From: DATMBF01 sp035559595
GTDB lineage: Bacteria > Bacteroidota > Ignavibacteria > UBA10030
Reading direction: 5' to 3'
NCBI GenBank assembly: GCA_035559595.1
Contig: DATMBF010000039.1
Span: 1-25,422, forward strand
Length of the DNA stretch: 25,422 nt
Positions 15,375-22,018 of the stretch are shown piece after piece (the stretch's first letter is position 1; each line of letters opens with the position of its first letter). The notes beneath the pieces were generated by a model. The model did no database searches. It was not told where the DNA came from and saw nothing but the letters and a program-made list of their open reading frames with translations. A program made the translations under genes and the position numbers.

Positions 15375-15397
15375 TGCCAAATCCGTTGATTTTGGCA
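15375..15397. promoter_or_regulatory. Dyad close to the kor promoter
   Basis: TGCCAAATC at 15375-15383 pairs with GATTTTGGCA at 15388-15397, with one bulged base and a four-base centre. It lies 43 bases before the -24 element. It may be an operator, or an RNA hairpin ending the maeB message, but no T-tract follows. Confidence 0.4.
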
Positions 15398-15439
15398 ACA
15401 ATGGAAGGCGCACTTTGGCCGAATTCGCATTGTTTCTTC

Positions 15440-15454
15440 TGGCATACCGCTTGC
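15440..15454 (+). promoter_or_regulatory. Sigma-54 (-24/-12) promoter of korDABC
   Basis: TGGCAT, five bases and TTGC match TGGCAC-N5-TTGC with one change. The expected start near 15466 leaves a 31-base leader that includes the AGGAGG site at 15482-15487 and the ATG at 15497. The spacing makes this the most convincing of the three sites. Confidence 0.78.
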
Positions 15455-15496
15455 GGTTGCCTCAATGACGCTGTCCGCAAAGAGGAGGAAGCTCGC

Positions 15497-15745
15497 ATGA
15501 TCCGCGGTACTATTGTCGTCAACGAGACCATCTGCAAGGGATGTGAGCTTTGCATCCAGGCCTGCCCGCAAGAGAGTATCGGACTTTCCGACCAGGTGAA
15601 TATCATCGGCTATCGGTACGCCATCTTGGTTCAGGATAACTGCACCGGTTGCGTGAACTGTGCCCTTGTGTGCCCTGAAGCGGCAATCACCGTGTACCGG
15701 CAATCCAAACAGAGTATAAAACAGAAATCGACAGCTCAGGTATGA
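15497..15745 (+). CDS. korD: 2-oxoacid:ferredoxin oxidoreductase, delta (2x[4Fe-4S] ferredoxin) subunit
   Basis: An 82-residue polyferredoxin subunit. It has two standard [4Fe-4S] motifs, CKGCELCIQACP (Cys13-Cys23) and CTGCVNCALVCP (Cys49-Cys59), that pass electrons from the catalytic subunits to ferredoxin. The start at 15497 is set by AGGAGG ten bases upstream; the frame is open further up to 15386, but that part has no ferredoxin-like sequence and overlaps the sigma-54 promoter. Its stop overlaps the alpha-subunit start (ATGA), which implies translational coupling. It is the first gene of the operon. Confidence 0.92.
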   Translation: MIRGTIVVNETICKGCELCIQACPQESIGLSDQVNIIGYRYAILVQDNCTGCVNCALVCPEAAITVYRQSKQSIKQKSTAQV

Positions 15746-16842
15746 ATATGCAGCAATCCGAGCAACCGCGATTGATGAAAGGGAACGAGGCCCTTGCCGA
15801 GGCAGCGATCCGTGCCGGCCTGCAGGGATATTTTGGTTATCCAATCACGCCTCAGTCGGAGATCCTCGAATACCTCGCTGCTGAGTTACCTAAGCGCGGC
15901 GGCGTTGTTCTGCAAGCGGAAAGCGAACTTGCGGCGATCAATATGATCTACGGAGCCTCCGGAGCAGGTGCTCGGGTCATGACCTCATCCTCAAGCCCCG
16001 GAATAAGTCTGATGCAAGAGGGTCTCTCTTATATGGCATCGGCGCAGCTTCCATGCCTTGTTGTGAATATTAATCGGGGTGGACCCGGCCTCGGCACGAT
16101 TCAGCCCTCGCAGGGAGATTATTTTCAGGCCACAAAAGGGGGCGGACACGGAGATTATCGGCTCATCGTTCTTGCGCCGGCATCGGTTCAAGAAATGGCA
16201 GATTTGGTTTTCGAAGGATTCAGGCTTGCCGAAAAGTATCGGAATCCTGCCTTGATTCTTGCCGACGGCGCGCTTGGTCAGATGATGGAAAAAGTTGTGC
16301 TTCCGCCTGAAGGAACGTTGCCAATGGTCGACAAACCGTGGGCAACGACAGGGAAGCCAGAATGGAGAGAGAGGAACATCATTACCTCGCTTTTCATTCA
16401 ACCCGAAAAGATGGAAGAGGTAAATCTCCAGTTACAGGCAAAATATCAACAGCTCCAGAAAGAAGTTCGGCACGAGGCGTTCGAAGTTGAAGATGCGGAT
16501 ATTCTTGTCGTTGCCTACGGTCTCACGGCGCGGATCGCCCAGAAAGCTATCGAGCTTGCTCGTGAGCAAGGATTGAAAGTCGGCTTGCTAAGGCCAATCA
16601 CTCTTTATCCTTTCCCGTCCGATGTCATTGCAAGGTATACGCGAACAGCTACAGCCGTGCTCGTGGTCGAATTGAACTCAGGTCAAATGGTCGAGGATGT
16701 TCGTCTGGCTGTGAATGGCCGTCGACCGGTACACTTCAAAGGTCGGATGGGGGGTGTGATCATTACCCCTGAGGAAATTCTCGAGGAACTGGTTTCACTT
16801 GCCAAAGAGTATCGAGTCGCGGAGGAGAAACTCGAAGTATGA
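15742..16842 (+). CDS. korA: 2-oxoacid:ferredoxin oxidoreductase, alpha subunit
   Basis: A 366-residue alpha subunit. It opens with the family hallmark MKGNEALAEAAIRAGLQGYFGYPITPQSE, the pyrimidine-binding (PFOR I) domain, followed by a PFOR II-like domain near residues 245-350 (ILVVAYGLTARIAQKAIELAREQG, VELNSGQMVEDV). With the beta subunit it binds thiamine diphosphate and oxidatively decarboxylates a 2-oxoacid to acyl-CoA and reduced ferredoxin. Whether the substrate is 2-oxoglutarate (Kor) or branched 2-oxoacids (Vor) is not decided by sequence inspection; the symbol is for the more common label. It overlaps both neighbours by four bases. Confidence 0.9.
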   Translation: MNMQQSEQPRLMKGNEALAEAAIRAGLQGYFGYPITPQSEILEYLAAELPKRGGVVLQAESELAAINMIYGASGAGARVMTSSSSPGISLMQEGLSYMASAQLPCLVVNINRGGPGLGTIQPSQGDYFQATKGGGHGDYRLIVLAPASVQEMADLVFEGFRLAEKYRNPALILADGALGQMMEKVVLPPEGTLPMVDKPWATTGKPEWRERNIITSLFIQPEKMEEVNLQLQAKYQQLQKEVRHEAFEVEDADILVVAYGLTARIAQKAIELAREQGLKVGLLRPITLYPFPSDVIARYTRTATAVLVVELNSGQMVEDVRLAVNGRRPVHFKGRMGGVIITPEEILEELVSLAKEYRVAEEKLEV

Positions 16843-17639
16843 ATCCGCCAATTGCCTATAACGGTCTGGAGCTTGTGTATCGACGGCCGGTGACACTGAC
16901 CGATACGCCGATGCATTACTGTCCCGGCTGCAGTCACGGCGTTGTGCATAAGCTCCTTATGGAGGTTATCGATGAGATGGGGATTCAGAGCGAGACCATT
17001 GGTGTGGCACCCGTCGGCTGCTCGGTCTTTGCCTACAATTACATGAATATCGATATGCAGGAGGCAGCGCATGGTCGAGCCTCCGCAGTGGCGACGGGAA
17101 TCAAACGCATGTTGCCTCACCGCTATGTCTTCTCTTATCAAGGAGATGGTGACCTTGCCGCTATCGGAACAGCTGAGACGATCCACACGGTCAATCGCGG
17201 GGAGAACATCCTGATCGTCTTCATCAACAATGCGATCTATGGGATGACGGGGGGACAGATGGCGCCGACGACGTTGCCAGGGATGGTGACATCGACAACT
17301 CCGTACGGGAGAGACGTTGCTACCATGGGTCATCCGCTTAAGATAACGGAGCTTGTCGCGCGTTTGCCGGGGGCGGCATTCGTGACTCGTCAGGCAGTCC
17401 ATACCCCAACAGCAGTTCGGAAAGCGAAGAAGGCAATTCGGTCTGCGTTCGAATATCAGCGGTCACGGCTTGGAACATCCTTCATTGAGATTGTCTCCAA
17501 CTGTCCTTCCGGCTGGAAGATGACTCCTCTCGAAGGAAATGAGTGGATGGAAAAGAACATGTTTCCGGCATACCCCTTGGGGGATCTGAAGATCCCGTCG
17601 GCTACGAAACCAGATGCCAAGGTAAAGGAAGAAGTATGA
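16839..17639 (+). CDS. korB: 2-oxoacid:ferredoxin oxidoreductase, beta (TPP-binding) subunit
   Basis: A 266-residue catalytic subunit. HYCPGCSHGVVHKLL near the start is the conserved CPGCxHG block, and YQGDGDLAAIGTAETIH followed by FINNAIYGMTGGQMAPTT is the diphosphate/Mg-binding GDGD...NN motif of thiamine diphosphate enzymes. It has no cluster Cys set of its own apart from the conserved Cys of CPGC and the later VGCS and NCPSGW, which may add to a cluster site as in other OFORs. It overlaps the alpha gene (ATGA) and the gamma gene (ATGA). Confidence 0.92.
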   Translation: MNPPIAYNGLELVYRRPVTLTDTPMHYCPGCSHGVVHKLLMEVIDEMGIQSETIGVAPVGCSVFAYNYMNIDMQEAAHGRASAVATGIKRMLPHRYVFSYQGDGDLAAIGTAETIHTVNRGENILIVFINNAIYGMTGGQMAPTTLPGMVTSTTPYGRDVATMGHPLKITELVARLPGAAFVTRQAVHTPTAVRKAKKAIRSAFEYQRSRLGTSFIEIVSNCPSGWKMTPLEGNEWMEKNMFPAYPLGDLKIPSATKPDAKVKEEV

Positions 17640-18217
17640 AGAGTGAAGAAATCGTCGTCGCAGGATTTGGTGGTCAGGGTGTGCTCTCATTCGGACAAAT
17701 CCTTGCTTACGCGGCAATGATGGAGGGCAAAGAGGTGAGCTGGATGCCCTCCTACGGCCCGGAGATGCGAGGGGGAACGGCAAATTGCATCGTGATTATC
17801 TCCCCAACGAGGATCAGTTCCCCAATCGTGACACAGTTTGATACGGCGGTGGTTTTCAACCAGCCATCGCTTGACAAGTTTCATCCAAGGATAAAGAAAG
17901 GCGGACTTCTCCTCTACGAACAGGACGGTATCATCAATCCGCCGTATAGAGAAGACATCGACATTCTTCCCGTGCCGGCCGTGCGAGAAGCTATACGACT
18001 TGGCAAGAAGCAAATTGGTAACATGATCATGATGGGTGCCCTGTTGGCGCGAAGACCCCTTGTGTCGCTTGACGCTGTTCTCGTTGCCCTAAAGAAAAGC
18101 TTACCTGAACGCCATCATCACATGATCCCATTGAACGAGGAGGGATTGAGGGTTGGGCGTCAGCTTGCGGAGAAGTCGCGTCACGAGCCTTCGGTGCTCT
18201 TCCCGACGGAGTCGTAA
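17636..18217 (+). CDS. korC: 2-oxoacid:ferredoxin oxidoreductase, gamma subunit
   Basis: A 193-residue gamma subunit with the family opening EEIVVAGFGGQGVLSFGQILAYAAM and the internal SYGPEMRGGTANCIVIIS, both typical of the catalytic gamma domain. The start at 17636 overlaps the beta stop (ATGA). A longer in-frame start at 17543 lies inside the beta gene and is unlikely. With the delta, alpha and beta genes this completes the four-subunit enzyme. Order delta-alpha-beta-gamma is common in this family. Confidence 0.92.
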   Translation: MKSEEIVVAGFGGQGVLSFGQILAYAAMMEGKEVSWMPSYGPEMRGGTANCIVIISPTRISSPIVTQFDTAVVFNQPSLDKFHPRIKKGGLLLYEQDGIINPPYREDIDILPVPAVREAIRLGKKQIGNMIMMGALLARRPLVSLDAVLVALKKSLPERHHHMIPLNEEGLRVGRQLAEKSRHEPSVLFPTES

Positions 18218-18234
18218 GAGAGAAAGGAATTGTT

Positions 18235-18498
18235 ATGGCAGAGAATATGATTCATTGCGCTCATGCATGCAGGAACACCTGTGCAATGCTCAACGAAGCC
18301 CTCAGGCTGGAGATGGCGCTCCTGAGGTTCTATGAGCACATGCATCGTGAGTGCGATTATCCTGACGTCAATGCGTTCGTCGAAGACATCATGGAACGGC
18401 AGAGCAAATCGATCCTGCGCATTATTGGAAAATTGAACGAACTCCGGGCAACGAGTCAGACCCTTGACGGCATCCACGCGAGTTTCGAATCCCTGTAA
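18235..18498 (+). CDS. Small helical protein, possible half ferritin-like, unknown function
   Basis: An 87-residue mostly helical protein 17 bases after korC, with a GAAAGGAA-type ribosome site. It has Cys in HCAHACRNTC near the start, spaced as HCxxxCxxxC. The first long helix shows EMALLRFYEHM (Glu-x6-Tyr, as in helix A of rubrerythrin-type diiron proteins). The second (VEDIMERQSKSI) lacks the ExxH partner. It may therefore be a degenerate half of a ferritin-like fold, but this is only pattern matching and I do not recognise a family. Position suggests a role alongside the oxidoreductase, perhaps cluster protection or assembly. Confidence 0.72.
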   Translation: MAENMIHCAHACRNTCAMLNEALRLEMALLRFYEHMHRECDYPDVNAFVEDIMERQSKSILRIIGKLNELRATSQTLDGIHASFESL

Positions 18499-18587
18499 TC
18501 CGGACGATAGGAGGGCAAGAGAACAACCAACAACGAAAAAGAGTTGCAGCACTTTACGGAACTCCTTGATGTCGATCTCTAAATTTC

Positions 18588-18617
18588 AACGGTTCCTACA
18601 AGGGCATAGGTGCCGTT
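18588..18617 (+). other. Small RNA hairpin after the kor operon
   Basis: AACGGTTCCTA (18588-18598) pairs with TAGGTGCCGTT (18607-18617) around an eight-base loop, with one mismatch and one G-T pair. There is no T-tract, so it is not itself a terminator; it may protect the 3' end of the message before the terminator at 18657. The rest of 18499-18656 holds nothing I can name. Confidence 0.4.
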
Positions 18618-18656
18618 AGAGAAGATATCAGGCACTGCTTCCGTAAAGCCTTCCAG

Positions 18657-18700
18657 CGCGGGGCATTTCCCTCCTCCTTTTTGCCCCGCGTTGTTTTTTA
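18657..18700 (+). terminator. Rho-independent terminator of the kor operon
   Basis: CGCGGGGCA (18657-18665) and TGCCCCGCG (18682-18690) form a perfect 9-bp GC-rich stem with a 16-base loop, followed by TTGTTTTTTA. It cleanly separates the kor operon from the next promoter. Confidence 0.9.
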
Positions 18701-18790
18701 TTCATGAGAAAATCACTCTCGCGTTGTCCTGTTCTTAAGAAGAATCCTTCCCTCCCCTTTTGAAAGTCGAAATTCCCTGCAAGACCAAAA

Positions 18791-18805
18791 TGGCACAGCG
18801 TTTGC
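18791..18805 (+). promoter_or_regulatory. Sigma-54 (-24/-12) promoter of the methionine gamma-lyase-like gene
   Basis: TGGCAC, five bases and TTGC fit the RpoN consensus exactly at every fixed position. Transcription would begin near 18817, about 80 bases before the ATG at 18897. A perfect 10-base palindrome TTCTTAAGAA lies at 18732-18741, about 50 bases upstream, and nine of its bases recur at 6142-6150 above the first sigma-54 site. Confidence 0.8.
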
Positions 18806-18896
18806 CGCTTCTGATTGGCGGCAGAGTCCGGTCCCTATGCTACTGAGGAACTCCCCATGAACGAGGAATGTCGACTTCGTTTCTTGGAGAAGAACA

Positions 18897-20210
18897 ATGG
18901 CAAGCAAGAAAGAATCTCACCATCGCTATTCCCTCCAAACGCGACTGATCTATGGCGAATCAGTCAGCAAGAAATGGGATTACAATCATCATGTTATTCC
19001 GCCGATTTCCTCATCATCGACATTTCGGCTTGACACCGCCAAACGGGGGGCACAGGGGTTTGCAGAATTTGCCCACACCAACGGCGATGTGTCTGTTGAA
19101 TCAAAATGCCCTATCTACATTTATGACCGCCTTGGTGAACCGAACAAGGAGTTATTGGAGGAAATCCTCGCGAGTGCAGAGGGTGGAGAGATGGCGCTCA
19201 CGTTCTCGACCGGCATGTCGGCAATCTCGGCAGCCCTTGGCGCACTGACCGGTTATGGCGATGAGATCGTTGCCCACCGTACGTTGTACGGGTGCACCTA
19301 CTCGTTGCTCACGAACTGGTATCCACGCTACAATATCAAGACGCAGTTTGTAGACTTCAAGAATGCTGGGGCGATTCGGAGAGCGATCACCGAGCGTACG
19401 CGAGTTCTGTATTTTGAAACGCCGGTTAACCCCACCATGGAGTTGATTGATATTGCAGAGGTGGCGGAAATCGCCCGGACGATCAACCGCCACCGAAGAG
19501 CGAATCGCAAGCTCTACGTGGTGGTGGACAACACGTTCGCAAGCCCCTTTTGCCAGCGTCCGTTGAGCCTCGGGGCAGATTTTGTCGTGGCATCACTGAC
19601 CAAGGCGATCTGCGGATTTGGAACGGATATGGGTGGCGTGGTCGTGGGGGGGCGTTGGAGCTACGATCGACTGTTACTCTACCGCAAAGACTTTGGTGGA
19701 ACACTCGCTGCAAAGAGTGCATGGCCGATCATGGTTTACGGCCTGTCGAGCCTCCCCGTACGACTCAAGCAGCAAATGGCAAATGCTATGACGATTGCGA
19801 CTTTTCTGCAGCATGATCCGCGTATTGAGTATGTCTGTTATCCCGGTCTGGCATCATTTCCGCAGCATGATCTGGCGCAACGGCAGATGCGAGATTATGA
19901 CGACAACTTTGCGCCCGGGAGTCTGTTGTATTTTGCCGTAAAAGGGAAAACCCCGAAAGCCCGGCATGACAAGGGAGAGAAGTTCATTAACTTCCTGGCC
20001 GAGAATGCTTACACGATTACGCTTGCGGTTAGCCTCGGTCATATCCGGACACTTGTCGAACACCCAAGCTCAATGACGCATTCAGCCATTCCGCTGAAAG
20101 AGCAGGTGGAAAAAGGAATCGATCCGGGGGGAATTCGTCTTTCAGTTGGACTCGAAAAGGTCGAAGACGTTATCCACGACCTCTCAAATGCCCTCGAGCA
20201 CATAGGATAA
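18897..20210 (+). CDS. Cys/Met metabolism PLP enzyme, methionine gamma-lyase-like
   Basis: A 437-residue PLP-dependent enzyme of the cystathionine/methionine gamma-lyase family. Using methionine gamma-lyase as a guide, the phosphate-binding Tyr76 and Arg78 (YIYDRLGEPN), Tyr131 and Cys133 (TLYGCTYSLL), Asp211 (VVDNTFASPF), the Schiff-base Lys236 (SLTKAICGFG) and the C-terminal Arg of GGIRLSVGLE are all present. The active-site Cys in LYGCT favours methionine gamma-lyase over cystathionine synthases, which would give methanethiol, 2-oxobutyrate and ammonia from methionine. The segment after the lysine (AICGFGTD instead of the usual YxxGHSD) is unusual, so substrate choice is open. It is longer than typical members (about 390-400) by an N-terminal stretch and an extra loop near 60-70. 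It sits alone behind a sigma-54-type promoter. 2-oxobutyrate could feed the ferredoxin oxidoreductase. Confidence 0.88.
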   Translation: MASKKESHHRYSLQTRLIYGESVSKKWDYNHHVIPPISSSSTFRLDTAKRGAQGFAEFAHTNGDVSVESKCPIYIYDRLGEPNKELLEEILASAEGGEMALTFSTGMSAISAALGALTGYGDEIVAHRTLYGCTYSLLTNWYPRYNIKTQFVDFKNAGAIRRAITERTRVLYFETPVNPTMELIDIAEVAEIARTINRHRRANRKLYVVVDNTFASPFCQRPLSLGADFVVASLTKAICGFGTDMGGVVVGGRWSYDRLLLYRKDFGGTLAAKSAWPIMVYGLSSLPVRLKQQMANAMTIATFLQHDPRIEYVCYPGLASFPQHDLAQRQMRDYDDNFAPGSLLYFAVKGKTPKARHDKGEKFINFLAENAYTITLAVSLGHIRTLVEHPSSMTHSAIPLKEQVEKGIDPGGIRLSVGLEKVEDVIHDLSNALEHIG

Positions 20211-20224
20211 GCCAAACTTTTCGC

Positions 20225-20253
20225 TTGACAATAACGGAACAGAAAGATATTTT
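20225..20253 (+). promoter_or_regulatory. Housekeeping promoter of the Rrf2 regulator gene
   Basis: A perfect -35 TTGACA (20225-20230), a 17-base spacer and a -10-like TATTTT (20248-20253) give a standard sigma-70-type promoter that would start near 20260. The -10 lies in the operator dyad that follows. Confidence 0.7.
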
Positions 20254-20275
20254 AAGACAAAAGAGTCTGAAAATA
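20248..20275. promoter_or_regulatory. Operator dyad at the Rrf2 regulator promoter
   Basis: TATTTTAAGAC (20248-20258) and GTCTGAAAATA (20265-20275) are complementary at 10 of 11 positions around a six-base centre. The dyad covers the -10 and the likely start site and ends two bases before the ATG, which suits autorepression by the encoded Rrf2 protein. The right half recurs at 20741-20757. Confidence 0.65.
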
Positions 20276-20277
20276 CG

Positions 20278-20718
20278 ATGAGCATTTTTTTTAGCCGACA
20301 ATGTGAATACGCCCTTCAAGCGGTGATGTATCTCGCGCTGAAACCCGAAGGGGAAATGACGTCAATCAAAGAGCTGACGAAGAAGTTGAACATCCCGTAT
20401 CACTTCCTCGCGAAGATTCTCCAGGACCTCACGTACAAAGGACTATTGAAGTCGCAAAAGGGACCCTCGGGGGGATTTGCTCTCGGTATGCAGCCGAAGG
20501 ACATCACGCTTTTTCATATCGTTGAGGCGATTGACGGCGTCGACTTTACCAACAAGTGCGTGTTGGGGTTTCCGGAGTGCTCGGGAAAAAATCCCTGCGC
20601 GGTGCACGACAAGTGGGGTGGGCTACGCGATCAGATCTATGACATGCTGGTGAGTAAGAACATTGCCCAAATGGCCAAAGAGATGAAGAAGCCCGAGTAC
20701 CGCACGTTCGTTGACTGA
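20278..20718 (+). CDS. Rrf2-family Fe-S transcriptional regulator (NsrR/IscR type)
   Basis: A 146-residue Rrf2 regulator. Residues 1-80 form the winged-helix DNA-binding domain (SRQCEYALQAVMYLAL, IPYHFLAKILQDL, GLLKSQKGPSGGFAL). The cluster region has three cysteines at 94, 101 and 107 (CVLGFPECSGKNPC), the spacing expected for a [2Fe-2S] or [4Fe-4S] site. This places it with NsrR/IscR-type sensors rather than Cys-free CymR. It is the first gene of a locus with NorC-like, DUF2249 and oxidase-like genes, so sensing nitric oxide (NsrR-like) is the best guess; cluster status or redox are alternatives. An operator covers its own promoter. Confidence 0.9.
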   Translation: MSIFFSRQCEYALQAVMYLALKPEGEMTSIKELTKKLNIPYHFLAKILQDLTYKGLLKSQKGPSGGFALGMQPKDITLFHIVEAIDGVDFTNKCVLGFPECSGKNPCAVHDKWGGLRDQIYDMLVSKNIAQMAKEMKKPEYRTFVD

Positions 20719-20729
20719 TTTTTTTGGTT

Positions 20730-20757
20730 CTATTTCGGATAAAATAGTCTGATACTA
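20730..20757. promoter_or_regulatory. Second Rrf2 operator, upstream of the polyferredoxin gene
   Basis: Bases 20741-20757 match 20259-20275 at 14 of 17 positions (AAAA-N-AGTCTGA-N-A-N-TA), and the whole 28-base block agrees at 19 positions. CTATTT and AAATAG around 20730-20746 form a small dyad. TAAAAT at 20740-20745 can act as a -10, though I see no good -35. It lies between the regulator stop and the next gene, as expected for a target promoter. Confidence 0.6.
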
Positions 20758-20833
20758 ACCGTAACCACTGATGCGATACGAAGAGAACGATCGAACTGAC
20801 ATCGAAACGAGCGGAGCAGAAGTAGAGTGTGCG

Positions 20834-22018
20834 ATGACTGTTTCTGCAAGTCCGGTTGAGACATACATTCAACAGGGTGGAGACGGAAGTATTCGCCCGA
20901 AGGTCAAGAAAATTCCGCCTGAGCTGCGTCGGAAGAAGATCAACTTCTCACTCGAGCCGGTTTGGTACAAACGGCTCCTCTGGCGATTGCGGGAAGATTC
21001 GCAGTTCCTTCGGTCGGCCGTTCAGCTTGCTTTCGCTCTCCTCTGCATCTGGATCGGTATTGAGTTCTACCTGTTCGTGCAGTGGGGGGAATCGGGCGGA
21101 GTGGGAACATACCCGGGTCGACCTCCTGGCGTCGAAGGCTTTCTGCCGATCAGTGCATTGATCAGTCTCAAATACTGGTTCCAGACAGGAATCATTAATG
21201 AGATTCATCCCGCATCGATCTTCATCCTTCTTGCCATCGTCGCTGTCAGTCTTGTTCTCAAGAAGGCATTCTGCAGTTGGCTCTGTCCCATCGGTACGTT
21301 GAGCGAATCTCTCTGGATGTTTGGACAAAAGCTGTTCGGTCGGAATCTCCGCGTCCATCCGTGGCTCGATTATCCGCTACGCTCGCTCAAGTATCTGCTC
21401 CTGTTTTACTTTCTGTACTCGATCTGGCAGATGGATATCCCCGCGCTTAGAAATTTCATCTACAGTCCCTACAACAAAGTAGCCGACATTAAGATGTACC
21501 AGTTCTTTGCCAACATTTCCTCGTTTGCGCTCTGGACGATCCTGATTCTGATGTTCCTCTCGGTTTTCATCAAGAATTTCTGGTGTCGGTACCTCTGCCC
21601 GTACGGAGGCTTGCTTGGCATCATCAGTGTTCTCAGTCCGTTGAAGATTACGCGCAACGCCTCGATCTGCATCGATTGCGAGTTATGCACGAAGGCATGT
21701 CCGGCGAACATTAAGGTGCACGCGCTGAAACGCGTCTGGAGTGATGAGTGTATGAGCTGTTTGCACTGTGTGGAGGTTTGCCCTGTAAAACAAACGCTTG
21801 AGATGCGGACAGCACAGAACACGAAGCCGATACCGACCTGGGTCTTCGGGGCACTGGTTGCCGGAGTGTTTGTTGCCGTGACAGGCCTCGCCATGCTTAC
21901 CGGCAACTGGCAGAACGGCATTTCACGGGAAGAATATCAACGACGATTCCAACAGCTCGATTCGCCCGTCTATCAACATTTTCGCGGAGAGGTTCCTCCC
22001 TATGGCCCAAACGACTAA
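20834..22018 (+). CDS. NapH/CcoG/NosR-like membrane polyferredoxin
   Basis: A 394-residue inner-membrane iron-sulfur protein. It has several transmembrane helices, the two conserved CxxxCP loops (FCSWLCPIGTLSE and WCRYLCPYGGLLG), then two [4Fe-4S] motifs CIDCELCTKACP and CMSCLHCVEVCP, and a final helix near the C-terminus (FGALVAGVFVAVTGLAML). This is the NapH/CcoG/NosR C-terminal architecture, used to pass quinol or cytosolic electrons to periplasmic or membrane enzymes. There is no FMN-binding domain, so it is not full NosR. The start is uncertain: 20834 has a weak AGTAGAG site, while an ATG at 20771 would add 21 acidic residues but has no ribosome site. It overlaps the methyltransferase gene by 17 bases. 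Likely role: electron input for the terminal reductase of this locus. Confidence 0.87.
   Translation: MTVSASPVETYIQQGGDGSIRPKVKKIPPELRRKKINFSLEPVWYKRLLWRLREDSQFLRSAVQLAFALLCIWIGIEFYLFVQWGESGGVGTYPGRPPGVEGFLPISALISLKYWFQTGIINEIHPASIFILLAIVAVSLVLKKAFCSWLCPIGTLSESLWMFGQKLFGRNLRVHPWLDYPLRSLKYLLLFYFLYSIWQMDIPALRNFIYSPYNKVADIKMYQFFANISSFALWTILILMFLSVFIKNFWCRYLCPYGGLLGIISVLSPLKITRNASICIDCELCTKACPANIKVHALKRVWSDECMSCLHCVEVCPVKQTLEMRTAQNTKPIPTWVFGALVAGVFVAVTGLAMLTGNWQNGISREEYQRRFQQLDSPVYQHFRGEVPPYGPND

Larger units (their letters stand above)
15058..15496. other. Intergenic control region upstream of korDABC
   Basis: These 439 bases have no convincing gene; the short frames on both strands lack known motifs and ribosome sites. 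What is present: a perfect 19-base dyad at 15163-15181, a 23-base dyad at 15375-15397, a sigma-54-type promoter at 15440-15454 and the AGGAGG ribosome site at 15482-15487. No terminator with a T-run follows maeB, so some readthrough into the kor operon is possible. Confidence 0.6.

Noticed and set aside
15060..15389. Open frames in the gap before korDABC on both strands
   Set aside because: They have low complexity, no ribosome site and no motif, and contain the dyads and other control elements described above.
16683..17402. 239-codon open frame on the - strand
   Set aside because: It lies opposite korA and korB; its sequence is rich in Arg/His/Cys as typical of antisense frames, with no motif.
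18499..18896. Riboswitch (for example SAM-responsive) upstream of the methionine gamma-lyase-like gene
   Set aside because: The hairpins at 18588 and 18657 lie upstream of the sigma-54 start near 18817, so they are outside the leader, and I do not see a known riboswitch core.
20834..22018. Naming the polyferredoxin nosR, napH or ccoG
   Set aside because: The shared CxxxCP loops and ferredoxin motifs occur in all three. There is no FMN-binding domain and no nosZ, napA or ccoNO in the window, so a symbol is not justified.
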